Shown piece by piece: positions 1-13,400 of a stretch of DNA of 64,000 nt (the stretch's first letter is position 1; every line of letters starts with the position of its first letter). A program made the translations under genes and the position numbers. Source of the stretch: Paragonimus skrjabini miyazakii (taxonomy: Eukaryota; Platyhelminthes; Trematoda; Plagiorchiida; Troglotrematidae). The stretch spans positions 117,109 to 181,108 of the forward strand of contig JTDE01000115.1 in the NCBI GenBank assembly GCA_014338405.1, given 5' to 3'. The notes beneath the pieces were generated by a model. That model saw only the letters and a program-made list of their open reading frames with translations. It searched no databases and had not been told where the DNA came from.

Positions 1-498
1 TTTAGAACATGCACACGAATTTCATCCAAAAATTAAGGCCAGCTGTAGTCAACGTGACTTCAGCGATCTGGTAACGTGATTCGTGGAGCGTGATTGTCCA
101 GTGATGACCTTGGACACAGCATGCACACAGGATCACAAGGCAGATTAGACAGTAGGCCAGCTGGTCAATATCCGCACCGAATCACACACAAACAGCCCAG
201 ATAAGACGCAACACTCTCTATGCCAAACACCCATCAAGTTACTGATTGAGGCACCACAAAATATGAGGTTGACTGCACATATCACATAAGTGTGGTTAGC
301 TTTCATAAGCAAACCACTTGATGCATGCAGTCATTTCATGTATTTTTCTCTGCCCAAATGAACCTACTAGACAGATAGGTTTTAAGATAAAATGAAGGCT
401 TTCGTTGACAATTATAAAAAAGTGTACTGCTAACTGCTAATGTTGTGGACTTGATGTCCCGCACATTTTGATTCGGGCGCAAATATACCATCTCTTAG

Positions 499-541
499 AA
501 ACCAACTGACTCTTGTTTGCTTCCACTGCTATAGGTATCAC
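499..541 (+). CDS. Probable small upstream RasGEF exon (QLTL motif)
   Basis: The frame reads NQLTLVCFHCYRYH. RasGEF domains open with a conserved QLTL, followed after about 11 residues by EFL. Joining this segment to the exon at 979 gives exactly that spacing, and the junction keeps phase 0. The acceptor would be the AG at 497-498 and the donor the GT at 542-543. Both are mediocre matches to consensus, and a stronger-looking donor at 535 is out of phase. An in-frame stop at 452 limits the open region upstream. This rests on motif and spacing only. Confidence 0.38.
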
Positions 542-978
542 GTATTAACTTTAGTGCCGTATAACAGTACTGATTGAGATAGGGACGGATTGTCGCTACA
601 CAAAACATCTTGCATACCTTTGTTTTTCACTTTATAAGTTTACAAAAAACTACAACACTGTGGCTCCTCAAATGTTTGCAAGTGTACTGAAAAAACCTGT
701 CTGCTTTGTCTGAACATTTTTCAGTCAATACCTGGGAGAAGCTTTTAAATATCTTGTTGTGTAGTCTTAACGCATTTTAGACATTGAAAATAAAAGCAAA
801 CTCTGTTCAAACATTTAGCGTTGAGTAGTGGACTCAATTTGTCTATAATATAAGTTGCAATTCCATCTAACCTCTTTTTGAACATACATTTTAACTCAGA
901 TGCATAGTACGTTAATTTGAACAACAAGAACTTTTAATCTGTTTCTTGTTTTAACTGCACATAATGCCTCCTTTTTAG

Positions 979-1458
979 TTTCACGAATTTTTGGATGTTC
1001 GTCGTCTGGAACGCGGGGAAGCACCGACTCTGAGTGCTTGTGTGGAACATTTTAACCGTTTGGCAAGATGGGCAAAGAGCCTTTTATTTATTTTGGGTCC
1101 AAGGCTTGGGGAATATGAAATTCTTGAAGGTTACCAGAAGACGAACTGGAAACTTAAAAGCAAGGGATCGTTGGGGGAAGGACTAAGTCAGCAGGACCCC
1201 GGCCAGCGCGTCATGAAATCTGTGCATTTGAACGATATAACTGACGAGACTATGAAAGAACCACCACAACTAGAACGTGGCAAAAATGTGGCCAGTAAAA
1301 TGCTTGGCTGTACTGGTCTGGAACAACTAGTGAGCACTAAGAACAGTTCCAAATCTTCAACCTTCATTCACAATCAAACCTTGGAACCAAAAGTCCTGAA
1401 AATAAAGCAGCGCGCGTTCATCAACTTGATTCTGTGTCAAATGTGTGAAATTTTAAAG
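979..1458 (+). CDS. RasGEF exon with EFL, FNRLARW helix and large insertion
   Basis: The exon is 480 bp, begins and ends in phase 0, and is open throughout. The acceptor is a pyrimidine tract ending CCTCCTTTTTAG (AG at 977-978); the donor is AAG|GTAAAT at 1459. Residues 1-5 read FHEFL. Residues about 15-32 read PTLSACVEHFNRLARWAK, the first RasGEF core helix. The last 20 or so (KQRAFINLILCQMCEILK) match the helix that normally follows it almost directly. Between them lie about 90 polar, K/S/E/Q-rich residues with no recognisable fold, probably a disordered loop insertion. Confidence 0.75.
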
Positions 1459-4400
1459 GTAAATTGAAAGGTATTGATTTCAGTTATGAAAGGCAGTTTT
1501 GAACTAAACGATAAATTTGTAGCAATGATGATATTCTTAAACACAACGTTGTCAGTGGAATGTGCTTCTTGCAGTAAACTGTATTTTACCTTTGCTAAAA
1601 CGCAATGCTCAAACAGACTGTGGTCAAGTAGGAATCAGATGTTTTTCAGTCACAAGTTTCAAGATGAGAGTGAAGAATATCTTGTTATTTTAACGCTTAT
1701 TTCAGGAAAACTTTAAATATTCTCAGGCAGCGGCAACCTGATTAACAAGTTCACACTTATAATCTGTGGTCTTCAGTAATTCTTGTCTGTCTATACAATC
1801 TAAACGCAAACGTGATAATCAAAACCACTGCTCGTGTCTGTTTCATGCGTCATCTAGTGAGTTTGTTTTTCAGAAGAACGCTACACTGATACTCTACAAT
1901 TTAACTGATCATGTTCCAGTTACTGAGGTTCAGACTGAAGCAGGTTGGATGCCTCCTAAGGCAACACGGATATCAATTATTAGGTGAATACCGCTATCTA
2001 CTTGAGCTGTCCCACACTGTTTTGTGTAGTATTGAATTAATATGTGCCATGACCTGTACGCTACAGTAATCCTACTAAACACACAAATCTAACCTGTATC
2101 AATGGAGGACGAATCCGTCACAGAAACTGTGATAACCCTAGCAGTAAATGAACTCCCATGGCCGTCTCACAGAAAAAAAAGTTGCCTCTGAGAGACGAAT
2201 CGCATACAATAATGGCAAACTCCTCATAGCACGGCTCTGCAGATAAGGCTTGAGATTAATACGGAAAGTAACAAGAGTTCACATACGTGAGGTTCATTGC
2301 AATTATGGCTGGGAACTTGTTGGCATGTTTCCAACTTAAAGCTATCATGATAAATCATTATCATTTGTGAAATTATTTTGTCTTTAAACTGTACTGGCTT
2401 TATAGTATACTTTTCTTTTGCTAACGGATTACAACTTGAAAGTTGCCTTATTCTGTGTTCCGCTCATTGATCGTCACCGATGCTAAAGTGAGGAATCTTG
2501 AACCAAAATATTACAACATCAGATATAATCTGCCCACGGATTTTGTGTTTTGCGTTCTAGAACAAATTATACAGTACAAATTATACAGTATTTTTTTGTG
2601 CAATCGATGTTCAATCAGTACATCAAGAAGATCTAGCACAATTCAGCAAAGCAACACTCTTAGGCACATATTTGCACTTTGCACGGAACTGGACGAAAGC
2701 AGGTACCAAGGAAAACGACCCCTAGGTAATCTTAATGAATCACTGAATTGTATTTAAGTTATTCCCATCCCTTCTATAACACATGAGTTTAGTAGTCGGA
2801 CTATTATCAAGTGTTGTAATGTAGCCATTTATTTCCACCTCGGTGAGTACGTTCTTTGTGTAGCAATTTACATTCAGTTGTGAATGACTGTGCTTCCTGT
2901 GGAATCCAGAAACACGAGAAAAAGCAATGTAGTATAAGCCATAATTTTGTAAAACTCTTTGCAACAAAGTTGGTGTATACATAAAATCACAGAGCCCTAT
3001 AGTTAACCAAACAGTATTGAATAGAGATGCGTACGGCAAAAATGATGAATCGCATTTGTTGCAAAGATGCTTGTCCTAGTAGCACTGACGTGGTTGCCGT
3101 TACATCAGCATATTTCAAACTGCTATTTTGAATATGATATAACAATGTGATTAGTCAAGCGATCACTCATATTAGCAACTAATACTTTCGACAGGCAATT
3201 TTGATGCGGCAGAAAGATAATCCTGAAAGAACTGCGCCCCAGTAAAATTGTGTAAAAGTGAAAAATGTTGGATGTGGAATGGAGTGTTTGTCTTAATCGA
3301 AAGTGCTTAAAAATAAAACAACAGATATGGACAAATGAAAAGAAAAACTTGGTAACAATGAGACATGAAGTTTGGTACAGAAAACTACACTCCGGGTCCC
3401 AAGCAGAACAACCAATTACTGCATTCCGTCACCGGATAGATTCGTTTCCTGATTTTCACAGAACTTCCTTAATCGGCTCACAACTAACCGATCTCACTTC
3501 TGAATATCAAAATTACCACATTAATGTCATTTTGTTCTTGGAGCTTCACAAAAATGAAAGCCTTCATGAAAAAGTATGACTGTGGTGTATATATTTAACC
3601 AGGTCATGATTTAATACAACTGGCAGTTATTTAAAATATCAGCTTACTTCTGTATCCGTCAATAGATGTACAATAATTCAATGACAGTGAGTCAGACAGG
3701 GTTCTTTGTTGAACTCAACATTAATTTCGAAAAAAAGGGGAGTAATTTTACGCGTTCTATAGCTTCTAATTTAAACAATACTTATTTAAAATGATTTCGT
3801 GATATATCCTCGTCTGTTTGTTAGATTCTGTACGTGATTTGATCTGTGCGTGGGTTATTTGCAGTTTCTATTCGGTAATAAGTTCATTATTATTTCCGTG
3901 ACCGCAAAAGACGCTTAGCTAAGGAAGTTGTTTAACGCAAAACACCTATTAAATGGTAGGTGAAAATGAAAATAATGAATAAAACCTTTACATCTTACAG
4001 CTGTTACGAATTCATCTTCTTGTTATCAGTGCAGCGATATTCCATTTGGTGATACGTCACATATCGTACATATGCATATTCCTAATAGCCCCCTATAGAC
4101 TCCGGCTTTCCTGTTGTTGAAACTATCCCTTTACTTTTCGTGCATTCCATTCATGCTATACTATTCGCGAACTTATCTGCATGTAACACAGAACTGTTTC
4201 TTTCTGAGGTTCCGTGATTTCTTGACTCCTGTTTGCGAATTATCTGTGACGCACGCAACGTTATCTCTCCATTCATTGGTCGTCTCCTGGTTTACTGCGC
4301 CAGCACATCGTGCCACCTTGCTAACTCACTGCCGTACACTCGTTTTATCACCCTGCTACTCTCGCTTTTCTGTAAGGGACCTCATCTGGAAATGACCTTC

Positions 4401-7400
4401 CGTTTTAGGCGAATATTTTCTTTGGTCTGGGCCGCTGGCACTTGTGTTCTGGTTAACTCGATATTCCAAATTTTCTTCCGGATTGAACATACTAACTTCG
4501 CCCAACCGTTAAGCTGCTGATTCTCCATTGTGTATGCTTGCGACTCCTCAAGAGTTTAGTTAGCTGTTCTTCCTTTGGTAAACACTTATCCGGTGGAATA
4601 ACTGTACTGTGGCAAAACTCCATTGTCCCGACCCACTAGCCGTCTGCAGGCTCTTCGGCACATAAACCGAAATGAAGATTTGCTTGTGCTCGCCTTAACA
4701 TGAGCACAGTGAGCCAGTCACACCATAAATATTGCAGACTCCCAGTCGCCTCTTTTGGCTGATAACCATTCCATTGTTGTTTGATTGTTGCATTCAGTGA
4801 GTCCATTAGTCTGTGAGTGATATGGTGTCCGCTGGGTACGCTTAAATCTCAGCTGTTGCAAATATGTTTGCAACTCCTCGATTTCAAAAAATGCTCACTG
4901 ATCCGTTGAGATAACTGTTGCTGCGCCTTGGTTCTTCACGGTGTGCCTTAACGCCGTCTTCCACCATAGGCACCTTCTTGACAGGAACGCCAGTCGTTTG
5001 GATCCAACGGGTAACATCTTTTCTCACGGACGTTCAATGAAAATAGTCCCATATGATCCACTGACCAGATTCCACCGATGTCGAGGACCGGCACTAGTTG
5101 TAGGGGCTGTTAGGTCCCCTTCTTTATTGTGTTTCAGTAAATGACAGTACTGGCAGGCAAGTATATAAGCCGCTATATATTTCACTTTTGGCCAAAATGC
5201 TCTTTGTTGTAGTAGGTCGTATGTCCTAGTGCAGCCGGTATGTGCCAATTACGGCAGTTTGCTGCCGGTTTCCACCTAAATTTTCTCGGAATCGCTATCA
5301 CATGAGGGCGGACAACGCCACTCTGCTACTTTGAAAATCTCGTACTATTTAAGCTAACACCCCTTCACTGGAATGCGAACATTTTTAGTTTTTCGTCCAT
5401 AATATATTCTGGAATTCTCACGCCTCTTGCCAGAGCGTCAATAACCTTCCAGAGGACGTTGTGCTGACAATGCAGATGCACTGTTTTTCTCGGCCCTGCT
5501 CCATTGCCAGGCCATTCATGCAAAAGCCACCGGGAAAACTTTGTCGTCTATCTGCAGTCGAGAAAGATGGTCAGCGACGCAGTTGCTAGAATCAGGCACA
5601 CGATTGATTGTGAAATCGTGCTCCCGCAAATGCAGTGTCCACCGGAATAGTTTGCTTCTCGGGTCCCTCGCAGTCCTGGTCCATCCTAGGTGTGAGCTGC
5701 CTCCAAGTGAAAATGTTAACACAACAATTATAGCCTCCATTTATTCAGCGTCCAGATGATTGCAAAACACTCCTTATCAGACGTTTAATACTTTGCGCCG
5801 TTGGGGTCAGGACTGTGCTGCCATATTTGATCATTTCTTACTTCTGCTTAAGCACTGCTTCAGTGACAGGTTTACTAGCGTCTGCTGCTAAGAAGAACAT
5901 TCATTCTGTATTCAGAAGTTCCGGCGTCAGTCTTTCGTGCATTCCTTGTTACACTGGGGTGAGCACACTCTTGACGTCGTAGATCCATTAACATTTCCTG
6001 TCCTTCCGAAGGAGTCCGTACACTGATGAAGTAATGGAATGAACTTATTTCACGATCCAGCTGTAATATCCCGCTTGACCCAGAAACTCTGTCAACGTGC
6101 TGTCATATTTCAGAGCCACGTCCTTTCTAACCGTCACGATTTTCTCTGGCATAGTCATGCTTTCATCCAGACCAAACTTGCATCCCAGTAGCCTAACCGA
6201 TGACAGTCCAAATTGTGATTTTTCAGCAGTGGTCTAAAGTTGAGAATTCCTAATCTGTCTAAAGAGAGCTTGCATGTTAGCGGTCCGTTTCGATTTTACG
6301 TTACTATGTGAAACATTGGCATCTCCATACTTTGCCACCTTATCCAGTCGTTGAAATCTAGACGGTTTCCCTGATAAACCAAATGGCTTATGCTTGAATT
6401 GAAACTGTTTTCCACTTAATTTGGATTCGGTTTACTCACGATCTGCAAATGCAATTGCCGCCTGCCAGTAACCAGAGTGTGAGTCCAACACTATGAACAT
6501 CTTCGCCTGTTGCAACTTATCGGAAATGTAGGCACAGACGGTATCAGTGCAACTGCACTATGCGTTATCATATTTGGCTGCTCAAAGTCTTTACAAAAGC
6601 AGTAGAATCAATTGGGCTTCTTTCCCAGGAGAACAGGCGAGTTGTATGGACCGTCGTCTTAGTCAGCAATGTCACCTTCTAATATGTTTTATATTAATCT
6701 TTTCGCTCACTCCTCGAGATGGACCAATATCCTACGGAGATCTGTGCAAAAGGAATATCTGACTATTAATGTTTCCAAGGAATAGTAGGGGATTTTGTTT
6801 TTCATATAGATTGAACATCACCCAAAATCAATCGCAACTGTCACATTTCCATAGACCTTCCAGTCGGCCCCTTTCGAAAAGAAGCACTAGACTTGAGTTT
6901 CGCTCTCATTAGAGCCCGTCAGTAGCGCATATCATCGCCACTGCCAGGACTTAAACCACGGACACGCTGTTCATGGGGCAACCATGTTTACCATTGCGCC
7001 ACTGACCTCACGTTAGGCACGACCGAATTATCATATGTGAACACTCAACCACGTTCGTTTGTGAACAATGCTCTGATTGCCCGATCGCCTCAAGAGAGGA
7101 CACAGTAAATGTCGTGGTAAATTCTAATCGATGGTCCCTCGATTAAGATTTTCTTCCAAACTGAAGCTACATAAAGCACCAACTTGTTGAGCGTTCACAT
7201 ATGATGATTCAGTTGTGCCTAATATGTTACCAATGATAGTGGTCAACAAGGTTACCTCATGAATACATGACCGGAGTTCTAATTCCTGCTGTATTAAAGA
7301 TATGCACTACGGATGTGCTCTGACAGGAGGGAAACTCAAATCTAGCGCTTATTTTTGGAAGAAGCCGACTGAAAATTCTGTGGGAATGCGACAGCTGCGA

Positions 7401-10400
7401 CTAATTTTGGATGATGTTAAACCTGTATGAAAATCAAAAATACCCTTCTATTCATCAGTAATCAAAATACTACTCAACAAGTTAAGCATTCCCGAGATTT
7501 CAACTTGGAAATTCATTTACAAACCAGTTGCGAAATCCGTACGGTTGAATGTCATTTGGGAATAGCAGCGTATTTCCTGACCGTGGACTGGAGTAAGGGT
7601 GCCTTATAAATGAGGGATTTAGTCGTGCGTATCAGGTTGACGTTATCCCGTTACCCTCTTTCAAGTGACAGGGAAATATAGCTGGTCGAGAGCTTTTCGA
7701 GCCTCAGGTCTGCGACAAGATTTAACGCAACGAAAAAATCTGTTCGCAGGATCGTTTGCTTAGTTTCTGGAGAACCAATTAGGCGGTGCTTCACAATCCG
7801 TCAGTATGCATCTCGCATTTCTTCACAGAATAAATTAGCAGATTGCAACGTCTAACTATCCCGTACATCATAGATATCGGTTCTAAGTTTTGATACATTC
7901 CTCGGACAATGAAATAAATAGTTCGCCCACGTACTGCACTACCTTCCCGTCAACTTCAGCCCCAGTATGTACGGCCCCCTCTCAACAGTCTCCATCATTA
8001 GTCAACCAGATCAACATAAATAACGTCATCTTAGGTAGATGACGATCAGCTAGTTACCTTTTCACAATATATCTCCCGCTAAACACTTTTATACGGTTAG
8101 TTTGAATAAAATGCTGAGATGAAGGTCATATTTTTGCGATCGCTGCATTTAACCAGACTGATTTTATGGTGAAGCACAATAGGTTTTTAAAATTTGGTCG
8201 AACTTCTTTATCTAATCAAATTCTGCGGGACTCTTCTTCAAAGTTTAAAATTGATGAGACGTTTAGATGCAAAATATAATATCTTCCACCTCACTTAATT
8301 TGCAACTTATTATTTAGCACAGACTCATCCTGTTTTCGATGTATTTCTATTAAGCACTCAAAGATTGAATTGGTATGTCCTCTGCTCATATTTTTAAAAC
8401 TGGTAACTTCCAACGACACTTTAACGCAATCTTTAACATCACGTACACATTGTTTCACTTGTCAAAACATAAATCCTTTCAGTATGTTTCACAAATTTGT
8501 TAGAGACGAATACTCAATTAGTATATCGAATAGAGCTGAACATGTAGATGCCATAAACTAAGATGAATGCTAACGGTTTTTTAATCTAAATTTATAAAAA
8601 CTGTGAAATAGTCATCTTCTTACAGTTGACAAGTCAGTGATTGAAATGGTCATCATTCAAAAAAGGTACAGCCGCCTTTACATGCATTCAATCTAACACT
8701 TTGAACGCAGTCTGATTAGGCAATAATCACCTAAAACTGGCCTCATTCCAAGTAAATTCTTACGGTACTTGATAACATAGATTTACTCCTCTTGCGAATT
8801 GTCAATTCGTTGAGAAATTATTTGGGCCAGTAGACATGCAAAGTGGAAATCTGCAGGCGATTTCAAAGTCTTGCTTTTAACATCGAAATGAAGACGTTGA
8901 TCGTGTTAACCATGCATGCCAGTTGCAATGGAAAGGCCTACTAAGCACGGTTTTTGCAGTAAACGCGTGAATTTGAGCGACAGATTAGGTGAAGTTGTAT
9001 TCAATATTCTGTAAGTAGTTGAATGTCATATCTTCTCTAAGCTCCCTACAACTCCGTTAGATTTGGGGTGTTGTTTTACTCCCAGGTTATTGATTTCTTA
9101 AACAGTTTAACGAATTGACACTAATTTGCTGCTTAGTACCAACAAATCCTATTACAACGGTCTGCTTTGCCCTCATTTTAAACATCACGAACGATTCATG
9201 CAAAGTTGAGTTGATTGCAATGACAGAACTCGTCAACATTTCGGTGTGCAGAAAACCTCCCAGACATACAACCATCACTCAGTTAGATTGTAGAACCAAT
9301 TAACGAGGCCATTCTTTTTGTAATGTTGCCTGCATAAGTAGACGGCAATTATCCAGCTATGCAAAGTAATTTTACAAAATGTGGAATGAGTCGCGTAATT
9401 TTTAACTCTAACTAATGAGGAATTTCGCAAGCTTTTCCCTGTAACAAATAAATTAATTATATTAGGTAAGATTGAATTAATTGCGTGAAATTTTGAGCAA
9501 ACGGCTAGGATTATATTAATGTATAAAAGTCTTTAATATTATTTACCATAGATGGGCACAATATATTGAAGATAACATCAACTCAACTATGCAGTTGAGC
9601 ACGGCGATATTTGGATTTGAGATGAGGAACTTCTAATTTCTCTGACTGTTACAGCTAGTCTGGGTTAAATGCGAAAGAATTATAACATCTTTGTTTTCAG
9701 TGTAATTCACATATTAGACTTTGCTATATGTTGATCAGATAGCTTCTCAACACAAGAACCAGTAAATGTCTGAATCTTGATTGAATTTCGTTATGATATT
9801 CCTGGGATGAACAGTCAAGTGTCCAGAATTTTAATCTGTTAGGCCGCATGCATTACTATGTTTGTCACTGATGATATACGCCAAATAAAATAAATTATTG
9901 CGAAACATAAGGTCATGGGCAAAATAGTGTAGAAGAAGTGCGATGCATATAACGCCGTAGTAAACATCACGGTAATCAGTAACTCAGTAACACGCGCAAC
10001 TGGATATGTTTTCATAAAATCAGCAAGAATAGCGCAGATAATCAACTGAAACGCGTTTGGCTACAGGATTCAAATGAAAATATTAAACTACATCGCAGAG
10101 GATCAGATTGTTCTGCTGCTCACAAACGGTCTTCGTGAATGTGATTTTTTTGAGCACGTGATACGATGCATACCTTTACCTACACAGGTTTGAGTTACTT
10201 CCTGTGTTATTAATAAAACTCTTTCTGAATAAACAAGACAGTAGGCTGATATTGCACGTTTCATGTCTGGACAAATTTCGTTGCATCTTTACGAGTGCAC
10301 ACTGCAGACCATTTATATATCAGTATGAGAAAGTGAACAAGATACCAGAGAAGCAGTTTGAATTTATCGGTGCATAAAGACAAGTATAAAAGAAGCTTAA

Positions 10401-13400
10401 AACTATGCAGCGATATGCTGTCAATGCTCTATTATTTCAAGCCTCTTTGCTGTTTATCACCGTGACAATGACAACAAAACGTAAGTGAACCAGAAACTGC
10501 CAATGATTTGCTATCTGCAAGAGAGAGGAAAGAAAGTATGCAATATTTCTAGGGTAATTATCACGTTATTGGTTAGAATGAATTCCATTTTCATTGCTAA
10601 CTGTGTAGAAAACCAATGTCCCTCTTTGGAACAGAAATTTAGCACTTTTTACGATCCTTTCAATAACAGGAGTATTATTCGTCACCCGACTGTGTCCTTT
10701 TGGTTAGATGGACTGAATTGGACTTGGGTCTGTTAGACGCCATTTTGTTAGACGGGACCTGAGGTGATCATAAGATTTTTGAAAACATAATATGAGATCT
10801 GTAATTTACGATTGATTCAAGTCAGCTCTTACGCAGCAGTGAAAGGAAACAGACCACAGGTCAGTGCCGTTGATTATTGCACTATAAAAGTGCACCTTTA
10901 TGCTTGATACCAACCGTCACATGACATAATAACGTGTCAGATTATTGGCAAATTACTTCAGGTTTAAAGCCTTTAATGTATCACATGTGTCAAATAACTT
11001 GGCAAATGGTTAACCAATGTATATCAATTTTAAAGCCGGTGAACAATGTTTTGACTTTAACAGACTATTTCGTATCAACCTCTGTACACTAATGACAAAT
11101 TCGACTGTAAACCAGTCGGATGAAATACAGTCTAAATGCATCTGTTATATAAGTATTACGAACGATCATGGAAATTAACCGTTTCATCACGTTTATACTT
11201 TTGTATGCACATTGTTTATCCATGATGAAGTGGCTGCACAAATTGCACTGCCAAACATCTACATCTTAGCCATTTAACTAGTTACCCAATCAACATCAAC
11301 ACGATCGGTGTGATTAAAACATTTCGTAATATATTTAAGGAATTACTGTCGATGTCAACGCACACTGTTTCTGTATAAATACTAGCTATATGTTGCAGTA
11401 CAACTGATATTTAACATAAGGTGAACTCACAAAAAACCCTGGTTTCATCTTGTCTAATATTTCCAGAGTTGCACAAGAAATTACCCATTTTTTACTTGAA
11501 AAATCAGTGATTCGATGAACGATTTGGAATTATTTCGTTCACAATGAATCGGCTACAAAACTCTCAAACTGTAAGATAAGTAGTTTAATTGGCTGAGCAC
11601 TAGTCGCGTCCGGGAACGTCGTTTATGTGGTTAGTTCTAATCCGGCCAAAGTTTAGTCTTGCCAAAAATGGAACTTTTTTAAATTATCAAAACTACCAAA
11701 CCACTCACAAGTAATAAATTTTCAATGCTGATCCGTGGCATCGGTGGTTTTCGGCGACAAGTGATTGGAAAATTCTGCTCCAGAAGTCAGTTTGCTGGAT
11801 CATTTGGTGGATTCCATCATACAGCGGATTGGGTGGGTAACAATTTGCAAACTTGACATTTCTGCCTTCAGCCGGTAAAACAGTTGTTAAATCCGAGTAT
11901 ATTGATTATGGCGCTGGTGCAGATTCAGCCAGAGTCGAGAGTTTTCGTAGCTAGGTCTCTTCTAAGTTATCAAATCTACGACACCACTTACCAACACTCT
12001 TGTTTACGTTCCTCTATGTAGCACCTGAAAGTTATGAAAAATTTCAGTTCATTGTTGGCATTACTACTGGCTGTTCAAGAGGTACCGGAATGTATTCTTA
12101 ACAAGAAATCGAAATCGGTGAGTTTCTGACGTTTTATTTCGTTGCGTACAAGTAGTGCACATTTACCAAAACCTGACTTTTCACAGTAAGGTTGTAAAAC
12201 TGATTCCGGCAGCTTAAAATGGTTGCCACGTATTTACTACATTGGGATATTTTCAACAATGCTGTTTTATGTTTTATTGAATCTGTAACCAGTTGGCGAG
12301 TTCCGGTTTTGTCATCGGGTATAATACTGACAAATAAGTATGTACAGGCTATACTTAACGCATGTTTATATATCCATAAGTCTAGTACTTAGCATGAGAA
12401 CGTAGCGACCAAAATGTTGACCTATTTGCCACAGTGCGTGAAGCAGTGTGCCTTCTGAGTACTCTTGTTTTCAGAATAAAACAAAGGTCTGTAAGTTACT
12501 GAAATAAGTAAGTTAAATAAAACAGCACAATATATACATAGAAATCTTTTCACATCACATTAGCTAAAGCCGTTTGTAAAAGTTATGAATATCTGCTTAA
12601 AGAACTCAGTAAACGCCACACTTTGGATAGGTGCAATGACGTCCCAAATACGTAGCTAACCGGATCGCCTCATCCAGGAAAGTCTAGGCATGATGAGTAG
12701 GAATATTCAAGAAGTGTGCTTTTTCAAGCTTTCTCCTCAAATACGATGCGGTGAGTGATTAGTTCAACTAATGTCCAAAATGTGGGGTAGCGTAGGCTTC
12801 CCTTGTTTCAACCGTACATATCAGTTTTACGTCCTCATACGAAGCGGAAGAAAACATCAAAAATATTCAGTCCTTTGTCATACAGACAGTGTTAATTACC
12901 AGGTTGAAACAAATCAATTCATCCTAGTTATCTGTCGTCGGTGAATATGCCAATTACAGTATGTCAAGCAGACTACAAAAGATGAGGCAGGCGATTAGCA
13001 TATATCGTTCCACATTAGTTATTGAAAGCAAATATTATATACCTCACCCTAAAGACTGCACACGTTATGACCAGTGTTTGTTAACGGAGCAACAACAGTA
13101 TCGTGTATAATTAGCCTGGTTCTCCGTTGCCTTCAAAACCATCAAGAAGTATGATTAACTGTCAACTTGTCTGCTTTCTCCTATGATAAGCAACTGCATT
13201 TCATAATATGCATTCCCAAATACTAGATCGGAATCTCCTGGGTGCATTGAGCTATCAACCTGTCCTCCACTTAATGTCTTAACTGGTTGCAGCTTTTCTA
13301 CATTATAATGACTAACCACATGACTCACATAAAAATCTTCCGGGGAAGGCAATTAGTGCTGTTGCTACTGACACCCGCTTGAGAAGGCTCTTTATAATTG

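Larger units (their letters stand above)
4560..6690 (-). mobile_element. Broken Ty3/Gypsy-type pol (RT, RNase H, integrase)
   Basis: Read on the minus strand from high to low coordinates, frameshifted and stop-broken pieces appear in pol order. RT has FIVLDSHSGYWQAAI near 6490 and PFGLSGKPSRFQRL near 6370. The RT thumb has LLGCKF and EFLGQAGYYSWIV near 6080. RNase H has FFLAADASKPV near 5880 and VPDSSNCVADHLSRL near 5590. The integrase H2C2 zinc-binding region lies at 5248-5024 (ACQYCHLLKHNK), and an integrase core piece RTPYHSQTNGLTECNN lies near 4790. No LTRs or gag were identified. The side upstream of RT is cut off by a tRNA-headed repeat at 6783. It is dead and antisense to the host RasGEF gene. 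Confidence 0.85.
1459..12021 (+). other. Large RasGEF intron (10.6 kb) carrying transposon debris
   Basis: This interval lies between two phase-0 exons. It contains the antisense Ty3/Gypsy relic, the tRNA-headed repeat pair and a tRNA-like relic near 11590, listed separately. A perfect 14-bp tandem duplication (ACAAATTATACAGT twice) lies at 2562-2589. The other stretches (1460-4500, 7570-11590) hold only short ORFs on both strands without recognisable domains. Confidence 0.6.

Noticed and set aside
9087..10045. Minus-strand peptides (INSTLHESF near 9200; ILADFMKTYPVARVTE near 10015) that vaguely recall Ty3 integrase pieces
   Set aside because: The order and distance roughly fit an integrase core, but the ~560 bp between them show no integrase motif, and each match is only a few residues.
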